From Lujinxingia vulgaris (GTDB lineage Bacteria; Myxococcota_A; Bradymonadia; Bradymonadales; Bradymonadaceae), in the NCBI RefSeq assembly GCF_007997015.1, contig NZ_VOSM01000011.1, forward strand, positions 1 through 64,000: a DNA stretch of 64,000 nucleotides. Reading direction: 5' to 3'. The position numbers and the translations under genes are program-made. The notes under the pieces were generated by a model. It had not been told where the DNA came from. It worked only from the letters and a program-made list of their open reading frames with translations, and did no database searches. The stretch's first letter is position 1. The number at the start of each line of letters is the position of its first letter. Shown here in pieces: positions 25,749 to 34,897 of the stretch.

Positions 25749-26626
25749 TGTCGAGATGGAATCGCACGACGGTGATGATGGTGGCGGTGGCGCTGGTGCT
25801 GATGGGGGGCGGCTGTGAGGCACCCGACGTGGCGAGCGGTGACGGCGCGACGCTGATCTTCGCGCAGGGCTCGGAGGAGGTCGCCCGCAAGAAGATCCCC
25901 GAGGGGCCCACCGAGCAGGTCTCGGTCGACGACCCTTATTACGAGAAGACCAAGACCTTTCGGGCGGTGCCACTCCTGCCGCTTTTGCAGGAAGCGTTCG
26001 GCATGACGAGCGCGGAGCTTGAGCGCCAGGATTTTGTGCTGGAGGCCATCGACGGCTACGCCGCTCCGGTGACCGGCGCGAGGCTCTCGGAGCCGGGCGC
26101 CTACCTGGCCTTTCAGGATATGGAGTATTCGCCACGGTGGGAGACTATCGGGCCGGGCCAGGTCGATCCGGCGCCCCTCTACCTGATCTGGACGGAGGAG
26201 CATCAGCGAGACACCGCGACCTACCCGCGCCCCTGGCAGCTGCGTCGCATCATCATCACCTCGCCAGAGAGCAGCCGGGAGCTGAGCGCGCCGCTGGGCC
26301 TCGATAAGGGGCATGAGGCCTGGGCGGGTTATGAGCTCTTTCAGGCGCGTTGCGTGCAGTGCCACGCGATCAACCGCAGCGGGGGGCGAGTGGGGCCGGA
26401 GCTCAACCTGCCCATGAACATTACCGAGTATCGCGAGCGCGAGCAGACGCTGCGCTTTATCCAGAACGCTCAGGCTTTTCGCTACAGCCAGATGCCCGCC
26501 TTTGACGATCTGAGTCAGGCGCAGCTGGACTCGCTGTGGAGTTATCTGGAGGCGATGCGCGATCGCAAAAAACAGCCGCAAGCCGGCCCCGAGGACGGGA
26601 GCGGCGAAGCCACGGAGGCGATGTGA
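25748..26626 (+). CDS. c-type cytochrome lipoprotein with a molybdopterin-oxidoreductase-like N-terminal domain
   Basis: 292-residue lipoprotein with lipobox MGGGC (Cys23). Residues about 35-180 resemble the fold of sulfite-oxidase-type domains seen in some cytochromes (FRAVPLLPLLQEAFG, then LEAIDGYAAPV and AYLAFQDME), but no conserved cofactor Cys is visible there, so cofactor binding is doubtful. Residues about 195-280 form a mono-heme cytochrome c domain with CVQCH (Cys202, Cys205, His206) and a likely distal Met in YSQMPAF. Coupled to the membrane protein upstream and, by a 4-base overlap, to the SIS protein downstream. Probably passes electrons at the outer face of the inner membrane or in the periplasm. 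Confidence 0.82.
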   Translation: MSRWNRTTVMMVAVALVLMGGGCEAPDVASGDGATLIFAQGSEEVARKKIPEGPTEQVSVDDPYYEKTKTFRAVPLLPLLQEAFGMTSAELERQDFVLEAIDGYAAPVTGARLSEPGAYLAFQDMEYSPRWETIGPGQVDPAPLYLIWTEEHQRDTATYPRPWQLRRIIITSPESSRELSAPLGLDKGHEAWAGYELFQARCVQCHAINRSGGRVGPELNLPMNITEYREREQTLRFIQNAQAFRYSQMPAFDDLSQAQLDSLWSYLEAMRDRKKQPQAGPEDGSGEATEAM

Positions 26627-27699
26627 GTGTTCATCCAGAACCGAGACGCGCTGATGCCGGGTTGGTGTCGCGGCGCGTCGATGGGATCCCGCAACTTCTC
26701 CGAGAGCAGGCTCGCCGGCCGCTTATCTGGCCGCTGAGGTCGGTGCCGGCCTCCGAGATGCTGGTCTGCGGGGTGGGTCTATCGGAGGGGCCGGCGCGGG
26801 TGTTGGCCGCGCTGGCGTGCCGGCGGGTGGGGCTCGCGGCGCGTTTTGTGCCCCTCTCGCATTTTGCGCTGGGGCCGCCCGAGGTTGAGAAGAGCACGCT
26901 GGTGGTGTTCAGCCAGGGCGTCTGCCCCAACGCGCAGCTGGCGCTGAGGGCGGCGGCGCGGGCCGAGCAGGCGCTGGTGGTGAGCGGGCTCGATGAGGAT
27001 GAGCTGGTGGCGCGATGCCCCCAACTCGGCCCGGCGCTGGAGGGCGGGCGCCTGGCGGTGCTGACCATCCCGCCGGAGCGCGAAGATGGCCTGCTCTTGC
27101 GTGTGCAAACCCCGGCGGTGGCTCACCTGACGGCGTTCAGGCTGGCCGACGCGCTGGCCGAGCGGGTGGGCGCGCCGCGCTTTGGCCTGGGACTTCGGGA
27201 GGTGCCGGAGGCGGTCGCGGCCTTGCGCGATCAGCGCCTCAAAGACTCCCCGCTCGACCCGGCACACTGGCTGGCGCATCCCATCGCCCTGGTGAGCGTG
27301 GGAGAGAGCGCGGAGCTTCTGCAGGGCTTGAGCTGGAAGTTGATGGAGGGGCTGTGGCGGCCACTTCCCCCGGTGTTTGAGGCGTTGCAGTACGCGCACG
27401 GGCCTTTTCAGGCCTATTTTGGCAAGCCGCTGCACCTGATCGCCCTCTTCGCCGGCGCCAGCCCCGCGCTCCGGGCGATCGCCACCCAGCTCTTCGAGGT
27501 AGCACGCAGCGCCGGCCACAGCGTGGAGGCGGTCTGGGCGGTGCACGCCGATGAGCGGGCGTATTTTGAGTTTGATGCCTACCTCAACCGCCGTCTCATC
27601 GACGCGTTGTGCACCGTTGAGCGCGACTTAAGTCGCTGGCCGGGCCACGGGCTCGACGGCCCGCTTTACGGCTTTGAGCGCAGCTGGCCGCCCCGCTGA
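26623..27699 (+). CDS. SIS-domain protein (GlmS isomerase-like), unknown substrate
   Basis: 358-residue protein. The start is the GTG at 26623, inside the 4-base overlap GTGA with the cytochrome stop and six bases after GGAG; the longer frame to 26536 is only the shadow of the cytochrome gene. Two tandem SIS-like halves are visible. The first has MLVCGVGLSEGPARVLAALACRR, which resembles the phosphosugar-binding loop, and VVFSQG, the usual SxS region. The second has FEALQYAHGPFQAYF, matching the conserved HGP segment of GlmS-type isomerases. No glutaminase domain is present. A sugar-phosphate enzyme coupled to a cytochrome gene is odd. The last bases run into a 13-bp tandem repeat. Confidence 0.75.
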   Translation: MSVHPEPRRADAGLVSRRVDGIPQLLREQARRPLIWPLRSVPASEMLVCGVGLSEGPARVLAALACRRVGLAARFVPLSHFALGPPEVEKSTLVVFSQGVCPNAQLALRAAARAEQALVVSGLDEDELVARCPQLGPALEGGRLAVLTIPPEREDGLLLRVQTPAVAHLTAFRLADALAERVGAPRFGLGLREVPEAVAALRDQRLKDSPLDPAHWLAHPIALVSVGESAELLQGLSWKLMEGLWRPLPPVFEALQYAHGPFQAYFGKPLHLIALFAGASPALRAIATQLFEVARSAGHSVEAVWAVHADERAYFEFDAYLNRRLIDALCTVERDLSRWPGHGLDGPLYGFERSWPPR

Positions 27700-27752
27700 G
27701 CTGACGTGCTGAGCTGACGTGCTGAGCTGACGTGCTGAGCCTTCGGCTCAGC
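27695..27752. repeat. 13-bp triplicate repeat joined to a terminator hairpin
   Basis: GCTGAGCTGACGT occurs three times in a row (27695-27733). The hairpin GCTGAGCC-TTC-GGCTCAGC follows (27734-27752), its first seven bases equal to the start of the repeat. The structure lies between the convergent SIS and tricorn genes and overlaps the tricorn stop codon, so it probably ends transcription from both sides. The repeat looks like slippage from the hairpin arm. Confidence 0.8.
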
Positions 27753-30700
27753 GCTCTTCCGACTCCGCGTTCCCGGCCTTCGTGCCCACCGAGGAGCGCG
27801 GCGGAAGCGACTGCGGCGCCCGAAGATCGGGGTAGGGCGCAAAGTCCGGAAGCGCCACCGGTCGCTCGTTGAGCAGGGCCATCGCCGTTGCAATCGCCGC
27901 ATCGAGCTGCGGATCCTCGCCGGTGGCGTCGGCCTGGGGCGGAAGCTCCACCTCGACATCGGGCTCGGTGCCGAAGTTCTCGACCGAGAAGCCCACGTCT
28001 TCAAACCAGAAAGAGAACTCCGGCTGGGTCGTCACGCTGCCGTCGACCATGGTGTGGCGCGGCCAGATGCCCACCACGCCGCCCCAGGTGCGTTTCCCGA
28101 GCAGGGGCCCCAACTTCATCAGCTTGAAGGTGTGGCTGAAGATATCGCCGTCGCTGCCGGCGTGCTCATTGGTCAAGGCGACGATGGGGCCGGCGATCGA
28201 CTCCATCGGGTAGGCCAGGGGTTTGCCCCAGCGCTGAAGATCGAAGCCGACCTGCCGCCGGGCCAGCTTCTCGAGGATCAGCTGGCTGACGTGGCCGCCT
28301 CCGTTAAAACGCACGTCGACCACAAGCCCCTGGCGGGTGTTTTCGCTCAAGTAATGGCGGTGGAACTCGGCATAGCCGGCCGGGCCCATGTCGGGGATAT
28401 GCACGTAGCCGAGCTTGCCCTCGGAGGCCTCATGGACGCGGCGGCGGTTGTGGTTGACCCACTCCCGGTAGCGCAGCTCGGTCTCGTGGCGGAGCGCCTT
28501 CGTGGTGACCGTGCGCGGCTCGCTGAGGCCGTCGCCGGCAGCGACGAGAAGTTCGATGTTCTGGCCGGCCTGGTTGACCAGTCGCTCCTCGACGCTGTGC
28601 CGGGCATCCACGCGGCGGGCGTTGATGGTCAGGATCACGTCGCCCTCGCTTAAGCCCAGCCCGGGGCGGGCCAGCGGCGAGGATTTGGAGGGCTCCCAGG
28701 TGTCGCCGTGCAGGATGGACTCGATGCGGTAGGCGCCTTCAAAACGCTGCGGATCGTCGGCCAGGCGCCAGTCGGGGTCCCAGCGCAGGGTCGCGCCCAG
28801 AAAACCGGGGGAGTACTGCGGCGGGTACTCATAATCGCCGCCCATCTCATAGGCGTGGCTCGTGCCCAGCTCGCCCTGCATCGTCCAGACCAGGTCGGAG
28901 AACTCGCTGCGGCTGCCCACGCGCGGGAGCAGGGCGCTGTAGCGCTCCCAGACCTCATCCCAGCGCACCCCGCCCATGTCTTCGCGCCAGAAGTGATCGC
29001 GCATCAGGCGCCAGGCCTCGCGCAACATCTGGGTCCACTCGCAGAGCGGGTCGACCTGCACCGAGATGCGGCTTAAGTCGACGATGCCCGACTCGCGGGA
29101 GGGTTCGGCCTCGTCGTCATCCTCGTTGGAGACGCTCTCGGCCGAGGCGCTGACGATCTGCACGCCGTCTTCGCCCCAGAGGGCCAGGGTTTTGTGGTCG
29201 GCGCCGATCTCAAAGGCGCTCACGCCGCGGGCGAAGGTTTTTTGCTTGAGGGATTTGAGCCCGAAGTAGCGGAGCACCCCGGGGGTGTCATCGTCGTCTT
29301 CGCCGCTGAGCGCGCCGGTGACCGGGTAGACCGTCCAGAAGACGCGCTCCTCGGTGGCGGCGAGCTCGCCGTAGTTGCCGGCCGGCACCGGGAAGACTTC
29401 GACGCGCTGGCCGATGCCATCGAGGTCGATGCGGATGGGTTTGGGGCTCTCATCGCCCTCGGCGCTCTCGTTGTCGGCGTCGGAGTCGGTCTCACTGGCG
29501 TCGGCGTCGAGGGCCGCATCGCCAGATTCGGCGCGGGTCTCGGAGGTGTCGTCGGAGGGAGCATCCTCCTCGTCGCCCTCGGCTGAGGCCTCATCGGAGG
29601 CGTCGTCGCCCTCGTCATCGTCGCCGCTCAAGGGGCGAGGCTTTTGTAAGAAAAGGGAGTCGGCGTCGGCCTGCAGGGTGATGACGCAGGGGCGCGTGCC
29701 GCGGGGGAAGCTCAGCTCGAAGAAGACCTGATCGTAGACCGGGTCGAAGTGACGGTAGCTTAAGAAGTAGAGGTAGCGCCCGGCCGGATCGAAGACAGGC
29801 TGTACGTCCTGAAATTCGCCATCGGTGAGGGTGTGCTGCTCGCCGGAGGCCAGCTCCACGAGCTTGATCTGGGCGGTGTAGACGCCGGTGAAGAAGCCGT
29901 AGGCCGCCCAGCGCCCGTCGGGGCTGAAGCTGACGCCGGCGATGCGGGCGTATTCGCTGCGGTCGAGCACGCGGCAGGCGCCGGTCTTCAGGTCGAGGTG
30001 AATGAGCTGGTGACGATGGTTGGTAAAGAGCGCGCTCTCATCGCATGGCGAGATCAGCAGTTCGACGGGGCGGCCGATGGCAAAGTCGCCGGTGTCGAGA
30101 GGCTGTGGCGCGTGGGAGCCGTCGACGCTGTGCAGCTCGAAGCGCTCTTCGCCGCCCTCGTCGCTGACCACCAGCAGGCGTTGGCCGTCGGCCAGGTAGC
30201 GGGCCAGGCGGTAGCGCACGCCCTGCTCGCGGCCGGTCTGGCGCACGGCGCCCTCCCAGCCGCCCATGTTGAAGACTTTGCCGCGGGTGGTCAGCGCCAG
30301 GGAGTGGCCGCGGGGGTGAAGCGTGAAGTCGTCGAGGAAGGACTCCGCGTCGACAAAGCGGCGGTTCAGCGCGGTGCGTGGCGAGGCGTAGTCGACCTCA
30401 ATGCGCGCCTCGGTCTGGGAGGCGATATCGAAGCGGTAAAGTTCGCCGGCGACGGTGTAAACCATGGTGGCATCGTCGGCCGAAGCAAAGCGCACGTAGT
30501 GGCCGAGGTGGTCGGTGTGGCGCTGCAGATCGTCGCCGGAGGGCAGGCAGGAGTAGAGGTTTCCGTGCCCCTCGACGTCGCTGATGAAGTAGATGCGGCC
30601 GGCGCGCCATAAGGGGCGGCAGAGCCCGGCGGTGATTTCGGGGAGCAGGCGCTCCCACTGGCCATCGCCTTTGCGGTCGATCCAGAGCACGCCGGCGGTG

Positions 30701-31233
30701 CCGCCGCGGTAGCGTTTCCAGCGGGCCAGATCGTCGGCGTGCCTGGCGAGCACACGGCCGGGGCCGCCGGGCTCAAAGCTGAGCGCCTGGGCTGCGCCCA
30801 GGCTCAATCGGCGCGTGGGGCCGCCCTGGCGGGGGACCTCGTAGAGGCCGAGCTGGCGGGCGACCGACTCGCGCAGGTTGGAGGTGAAGATCACCCGCTC
30901 GCTGTCGGGGCTCCAGCCGCAGACCCAGGCGCGGGAGGCGCCGTTGAAGGTGAGCTTTTTCGCCGGGCCGCCGCGCGCACGCATTACGTAGACTTCGGGG
31001 CGCCCCTCCTCGGTGGAGGTGTAGGCCAGCCACTGGCCATCTGGCGAGAGGGCTGGCGCGCTGACCTGGCCGCGCGAGCCGCTTAAGCGACGTGCGAAGC
31101 CCCCCTTAAGCGGGACCTCCCAGAGATCGTCTTCGCTGACAAAAACCACGCGCTCGCCATGCACACTCGGGTAGCGGTAGTAGCCCTGCTCATCGGGCTG
31201 AAGATCGAGGGGGGCAGCGCTAACATCGCTCAT
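27748..31233 (-). CDS. tricorn-type protease (S41 family) with acidic insertion
   Basis: 1161-residue serine protease. Two N-terminal propellers of TolB-like repeats (about 15-310 and 320-690; SPDGQWLAYTS, SPDSERVIFTS, SPDGRWAAYGF) are followed by a C1 helical domain, a PDZ domain (about 850-950, SEGDVILTINARRV) and the S41 core. The nucleophile is Ser1027 in NEHAGSDGDIFS, with the partner His793 in LGTSHAYE. In archaeal tricorn these cut peptides made by the proteasome; bacterial relatives also process oligopeptides. Unusual is an insert near residues 540-610 composed almost only of D, E, S and A. No signal peptide is seen, so it is probably cytoplasmic. The ATG at 31233 is preferred to a GTG three codons upstream. 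Convergent with the SIS operon. Confidence 0.92.
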   Translation of the reverse strand: MSDVSAAPLDLQPDEQGYYRYPSVHGERVVFVSEDDLWEVPLKGGFARRLSGSRGQVSAPALSPDGQWLAYTSTEEGRPEVYVMRARGGPAKKLTFNGASRAWVCGWSPDSERVIFTSNLRESVARQLGLYEVPRQGGPTRRLSLGAAQALSFEPGGPGRVLARHADDLARWKRYRGGTAGVLWIDRKGDGQWERLLPEITAGLCRPLWRAGRIYFISDVEGHGNLYSCLPSGDDLQRHTDHLGHYVRFASADDATMVYTVAGELYRFDIASQTEARIEVDYASPRTALNRRFVDAESFLDDFTLHPRGHSLALTTRGKVFNMGGWEGAVRQTGREQGVRYRLARYLADGQRLLVVSDEGGEERFELHSVDGSHAPQPLDTGDFAIGRPVELLISPCDESALFTNHRHQLIHLDLKTGACRVLDRSEYARIAGVSFSPDGRWAAYGFFTGVYTAQIKLVELASGEQHTLTDGEFQDVQPVFDPAGRYLYFLSYRHFDPVYDQVFFELSFPRGTRPCVITLQADADSLFLQKPRPLSGDDDEGDDASDEASAEGDEEDAPSDDTSETRAESGDAALDADASETDSDADNESAEGDESPKPIRIDLDGIGQRVEVFPVPAGNYGELAATEERVFWTVYPVTGALSGEDDDDTPGVLRYFGLKSLKQKTFARGVSAFEIGADHKTLALWGEDGVQIVSASAESVSNEDDDEAEPSRESGIVDLSRISVQVDPLCEWTQMLREAWRLMRDHFWREDMGGVRWDEVWERYSALLPRVGSRSEFSDLVWTMQGELGTSHAYEMGGDYEYPPQYSPGFLGATLRWDPDWRLADDPQRFEGAYRIESILHGDTWEPSKSSPLARPGLGLSEGDVILTINARRVDARHSVEERLVNQAGQNIELLVAAGDGLSEPRTVTTKALRHETELRYREWVNHNRRRVHEASEGKLGYVHIPDMGPAGYAEFHRHYLSENTRQGLVVDVRFNGGGHVSQLILEKLARRQVGFDLQRWGKPLAYPMESIAGPIVALTNEHAGSDGDIFSHTFKLMKLGPLLGKRTWGGVVGIWPRHTMVDGSVTTQPEFSFWFEDVGFSVENFGTEPDVEVELPPQADATGEDPQLDAAIATAMALLNERPVALPDFAPYPDLRAPQSLPPRSSVGTKAGNAESEER

Positions 31234-31242
31234 GTGGTGCAC

Positions 31243-31700
31243 ATCCTGGCAGGTTCATTTCAGGGCAACGCAACATCCAGAACGCCCGGGTGGGCGCGCA
31301 GCTGGACAGCTCTATTGCATGAGGGGGGACATTTCAATCACGCAGCGGGCGAAATGACGCGCTGCGGCAAGAACTACGCGGGGTTAGGTCGGTTGAATAC
31401 GCCTTGTGATGCTGGCGTATCACGCTAGTATCGTGCGTCACTCGCGCTCGTTTACTACGCCGTAAGCCAACGTTGACGCCATGCCTGCTGCATTGGGATC
31501 ACCCTGAGCTGCGTTGCAAATCCTCGACGATGCTAAAGCATCGCCTGCGCTTTGCGCCTTGCTCAGGTCACTCTTAATCTCGCATTCAAAGGCGTCACCA
31601 TTGCCTCACGGCGTTAAAGTTGGCCTGCGGCAAGCCGAATTCTCGGCTCGCCACCGGCGCTCATCCCGATTCGATTCGGCCCTTTTTGCGGAGGTTGCCT
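31243..31700. other. 458-bp intergenic region with structured segment
   Basis: No gene seen. The region separates the divergent tricorn and START-domain genes. It contains the motif CAGGGCAACG (31261-31270), which is an arm sequence of the hairpin elements at 1006 and 2207, and a folded block at 31503-31567. GCGGAGG just before 31701 is the ribosome site of the START gene. Confidence 0.55.
31503..31567 (+). other. possible structured RNA or decayed repeat with nested stems
   Basis: The outer stem CCTGAGC (31503-31509) with GCTCAGG (31561-31567) encloses the perfect hairpin CGATGCT-AA-AGCATCG (31528-31543) and GCGC-TTT-GCGC (31547-31557). The orientation is arbitrary. It may be a leader structure of the START-mobA transcript or a dispersed intergenic repeat. 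It is not a tRNA: no T-loop motif and the wrong arm order. Confidence 0.45.
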
Positions 31701-32363
31701 GTGCGTCCATATCCTATGGTTCTGATGATCCTTTTGATGCTCGCGCTCAGCGCGCCTGCGGCCGCCCAGCAGGACGGCAACTGGGAGGCGCTTGGCGACT
31801 CCGACGGGGTGGCGATCTCGCGGATGCAGGTGGAGGGCTCGTCGGTCTTTGCGTTTCGCGGTGAGATTGTGGCGGACGTGCATATCGGAAAGATCCTGAC
31901 GGTGTTTGCCGACGGCGATCAACGCCGCCACTGGGTGGATCGTTATGATGATCACGGCACGCTGGAGCGCGGTGAGCTCAGCGAGCGTTACTGGATTCGT
32001 TTTGGGCTGCCCTTTCCGATCAAAGATCGGGATTATGTGCTGCAGACCAACGGCCGTCTGAATCAGGACGATCAGGTCTTCATCGCGACGATCGAGTCGG
32101 TGGACGACGCGCGTCGGCCGGAGAACGACTGCTGCGTGCGGGCGATGACCTACTCGACCTATTACCGCTTTGAGGCGTTGGAGGGGGAACGTACGCGCAT
32201 GATCGTGGAGGTCCACACCGATCCCAAAGGTCTTTTGCCCAACTGGCTGGTCAACCGCATTCAGCGTGACTGGCCTTCGAAGACGCTGGGCGGGCTGATT
32301 CGCCAGGCCAAGAAGGGCGATCAGCCGCTCTACGGGCCGGTGGCCGACTGGCACACGCGGTGA
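31701..32363 (+). CDS. exported START-domain (lipid-binding) protein
   Basis: 220-residue protein starting at a GTG six bases after GGAGG; longer frames to 31620 add only non-coding-like residues. Residues 1-25 are a signal peptide ending APAAAQ. The rest is a START/Bet-v1-like hydrophobic pocket domain: WEALGDSDGVAISRMQ near the start, IVADVHIGKILTVFAD, RDYVLQ, then TRMIVEVHTDPKGLLPNWLVNRI near the end, all typical of bacterial START proteins. It should bind a lipid or other hydrophobic ligand in the periplasm. The stop overlaps mobA by four bases, though a functional link is not evident. Confidence 0.85.
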   Translation: MRPYPMVLMILLMLALSAPAAAQQDGNWEALGDSDGVAISRMQVEGSSVFAFRGEIVADVHIGKILTVFADGDQRRHWVDRYDDHGTLERGELSERYWIRFGLPFPIKDRDYVLQTNGRLNQDDQVFIATIESVDDARRPENDCCVRAMTYSTYYRFEALEGERTRMIVEVHTDPKGLLPNWLVNRIQRDWPSKTLGGLIRQAKKGDQPLYGPVADWHTR

Positions 32364-32950
32364 GTGAGCGGGCGGGTTATGTGCTGGCCGGGGGCCAGGC
32401 CCGGCGTCTGGGTGAAGATAAGGGGCGCGCGCAGCTGGCCGAGGGCGTAACGCTGCTGAACTGGGTGACCGGGAGGTTGGCGCCGGCGGTGGGGAGCTGG
32501 ACGGCGGTGGGGGCTTCGGCCGGCGAGTATGGGGATCTGGGGGTGCGCACCATTGGCGACAGGTGGCCGGGGCAGGGGCCGCTGGGGGGGATCGCGACGG
32601 CGGCGCTCGATCGTGCCGAGGGATGGTTTTTTGTGACGAGCTGCGACGCGGTGTGGGCGCGCGCCGCATGGGTCGAAGCGCTCTGGGAGGCCAGACGGGC
32701 GCCGGCGGTGGTCTATGAGCATCAGGGGCGGCTGGAGCCGCTCTTTGGCTGGTATCGGGCCGAGCTGGCACCTGAGCTTGAGGCGGCGATGGAGGGGGGC
32801 CAGCGCTCGGTGTGGCGCTTTTTAGAAGCGGTCGGAGCGCGGCGTATCGAAGCACCGGGGGGGTGGGAGAGCGGGCAGGGAATCAACGATCCTCAAGCGC
32901 TGGCGCGGGCGCGCGAGATCGCGCAGAAGATTCTTCGGGGCGATCGTTGA
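32360..32950 (+). CDS. mobA: molybdenum cofactor guanylyltransferase
   Basis: 196-residue enzyme that joins GMP from GTP to molybdopterin to make the dinucleotide cofactor. The nucleotidyltransferase signature LAGGQARRLGEDK (residues 9-21) has the key Arg16, Gly18 and Lys21; QGPLGGIATA and FVTSCDA (the metal-binding Asp) follow. Length is normal for MobA. The start is GTG inside a 4-base overlap with the START gene. No molybdoenzyme operon is adjacent. The MoCo-like domain of the cytochrome at 25.7 kb is the nearest hint of a user, and it may not bind cofactor. Confidence 0.9.
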   Translation: MSERAGYVLAGGQARRLGEDKGRAQLAEGVTLLNWVTGRLAPAVGSWTAVGASAGEYGDLGVRTIGDRWPGQGPLGGIATAALDRAEGWFFVTSCDAVWARAAWVEALWEARRAPAVVYEHQGRLEPLFGWYRAELAPELEAAMEGGQRSVWRFLEAVGARRIEAPGGWESGQGINDPQALARAREIAQKILRGDR

Positions 32951-33028
32951 CAGGTCTTAAGCGTGTTTAAACTTGGCTTCATCGTGACACCGACGGAAGT
33001 CGACGCAGGGGGTGTCTCGGCGCAGTAG

Positions 33029-33052
33029 GCGGGCTTGTCTGAACAGGCCCGC
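33029..33052 (+). terminator. terminator-like hairpin after mobA
   Basis: GCGGGCTTGT-CTGA-ACAGGCCCGC, a 10-bp stem with one G-U pair and a 4-base loop, about 80 bases after the mobA stop and 83 before aceB. No T-run. It may end the START-mobA transcript or sit in the aceB leader. Confidence 0.5.
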
Positions 33053-33134
33053 AGCGAGCGTTGTGTGCTCTTCGACCAACGAATAACGCGCTGTAGCTGA
33101 CCTGACTTAACCCTCCACCATCAGGAGACTTCCG

Positions 33135-34757
33135 ATGACGCAGCCCTCCACAGAAGGCGCTGGCCTGCCCGACGCGATTACGATTCTCGGCGATGTCGCC
33201 CCCGGCTATGAGCGGATCTTAAGTCCGGAGGCGCTGGGTTTTGTGGCGGCGATGCACCGGGAGTTCGAGGGCCGGCGCCGCCAACTTCTCGCGGATCGAC
33301 GCCGCCGTCAGGAGGCGATCGATAGCGGCGCCAACCCCGGCGCTCCGGCCGATACCCGGGCGATTCGCCAGGGGGAGTGGCAGGTGGCCCGGGTGCCCCA
33401 GGATATGCAGCGACGCACCGTGGAGATCACCGGCCCGGTCGATCGCAAGATGATCATCAACGCGCTCAACTCCGGCGCTAACACCTTCATGGCCGACTTT
33501 GAGGACGCCACCTCCCCGACCTGGTCCAACGTGGTCGAGGGGCAGAGCAACCTCTTTGATGCGGTGCGCCGCCAGATCGACTTTCGCGATGAGGCGCGCG
33601 GCAAGGAGTATAAACTTTCCGAAAACCCGGCCACGTTGATGGTGCGTCCCCGCGGCTGGCACTTTCCCGAGAAGCATGTGCTCGTCGACGGGCAGGAGAT
33701 TTCGGCGAGTTTGTTCGATTTTGGGATGTACTTCTTTCATAACGCGAAGGAGTTGGTGCAGCGCGGAAGCGGGCCTTACTTCTACCTGCCCAAGCTGGAG
33801 AGTCATCGGGAGGCGGCGTTGTGGAATGACGTCTTCTTGATGGCCCAGCAGCGCCTGGGGCTGGAGAGCGGCACGATCAAAGCGACGGTGCTGGTGGAGA
33901 CGATTCACGCCGCCTTTGAGATGGAGGAGATCCTCTACGCGCTGCGCGAGCATAGCGCGGGGCTTAACGCGGGGCGCTGGGATTATATCTTCAGCGTGAT
34001 CAAGACCTTCCGGGCCCGCCAGGAGATGGTGCTTCCGGATCGCGCGCAGATCACGATGAGCGTGCCTTTTATGCGCGCCTACGCCGAGCGCCTGGTGCAC
34101 GTCTGCCACAAGCGCGGGGCGCATGCGATCGGGGGGATGGCGGCCTTTATCCCCTCGCGGCGCGATGAGGCGGTCAATGAGCGCGCGCTGGCAGCAGTAC
34201 GCGGCGATAAGGAGCGCGAGGCCGGCGACGGTTTTGACGGCACCTGGGTGGCGCACCCGGATCTGGTGGAGGTGGCGCGTGAGCCTTTTGAGGCGGTGCT
34301 CAAAGGGCGACCGCACCAGAAAGACCGCCGCCGCGAGGTCAGCGCCATCAGCGATCAGGAGCTGCTCAACTTCCGCGTGGCCGAGGGGCGCATCACCGAG
34401 GAGGGGCTGCGCACCAACATCAACGTGGGGCTGCAGTACATCGCCTGGTGGATGCAAGGCCTGGGGGCGGTGGCGCTCTACAACCTGATGGAAGATGCGG
34501 CCACCGCCGAGATCAGCCGCTCGCAGATCTGGCAGTGGTTGCATCGCCCCGATGTGGTGCTCGACGACGGGCGCCGGGTGGATCGGGAGCTCTACGAACG
34601 TCTGGTCGACGAGGAGCTCATGGCGATCCGCGAGGCGATGGGCAGTGAGCGCTATGAGGCTCTTCCCTTTGAGCGGGCGCGTCAGATCTTCGATGAGGTG
34701 GCGACCTCCGAGGACTTCCCCGAGTTCTTCACCCTGGTGGCCTACGAGACGCTCTGA
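33135..34757 (+). CDS. aceB: malate synthase A
   Basis: 540-residue cytosolic enzyme condensing glyoxylate with acetyl-CoA to malate and CoA in the glyoxylate shunt. Length and motifs are those of form [71 protein letters not shown] (active-site region) and [11 protein letters not shown], then [25 protein letters not shown] split over the C-terminal part. The ATG follows AGGAG at an eight-base spacing. Isocitrate lyase lies 140 bases downstream in the same direction, so growth on acetate, fatty acids or other C2 units is indicated. Confidence 0.98.
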   Translation: MTQPSTEGAGLPDAITILGDVAPGYERILSPEALGFVAAMHREFEGRRRQLLADRRRRQEAIDSGANPGAPADTRAIRQGEWQVARVPQDMQRRTVEITGPVDRKMIINALNSGANTFMADFEDATSPTWSNVVEGQSNLFDAVRRQIDFRDEARGKEYKLSENPATLMVRPRGWHFPEKHVLVDGQEISASLFDFGMYFFHNAKELVQRGSGPYFYLPKLESHREAALWNDVFLMAQQRLGLESGTIKATVLVETIHAAFEMEEILYALREHSAGLNAGRWDYIFSVIKTFRARQEMVLPDRAQITMSVPFMRAYAERLVHVCHKRGAHAIGGMAAFIPSRRDEAVNERALAAVRGDKEREAGDGFDGTWVAHPDLVEVAREPFEAVLKGRPHQKDRRREVSAISDQELLNFRVAEGRITEEGLRTNINVGLQYIAWWMQGLGAVALYNLMEDAATAEISRSQIWQWLHRPDVVLDDGRRVDRELYERLVDEELMAIREAMGSERYEALPFERARQIFDEVATSEDFPEFFTLVAYETL

Positions 34758-34809
34758 GCGTCGGGCTGGCAAAGATCCGCACGCCGTAGATTGAAGGTAT
34801 AGAAAACAA

Positions 34810-34860
34810 GGCCGCGACGTCGTGGCGGAGAGGCGCAGGATGCGCCCCCCCATGGCGGCC
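34810..34860 (+). other. folded leader between aceB and aceA
   Basis: GGCCGC (34810-34815) pairs with GCGGCC (34855-34860) around an inner hairpin, GGCGCA-GGA-TGCGCC (34832-34846). It lies in the 140-base gap, 38 bases before the aceA start. It could set the relative level of the two enzymes by processing or partial termination. Confidence 0.4.
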
Positions 34861-34897
34861 TGTTCATCATCGACTTGATTGAGAACAGGAGCAGCAG

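Noticed and set aside
31503-31567. tRNA gene
   Set aside because: A 7-bp outer stem is present, but arm order and length are wrong and there is no T-loop motif.
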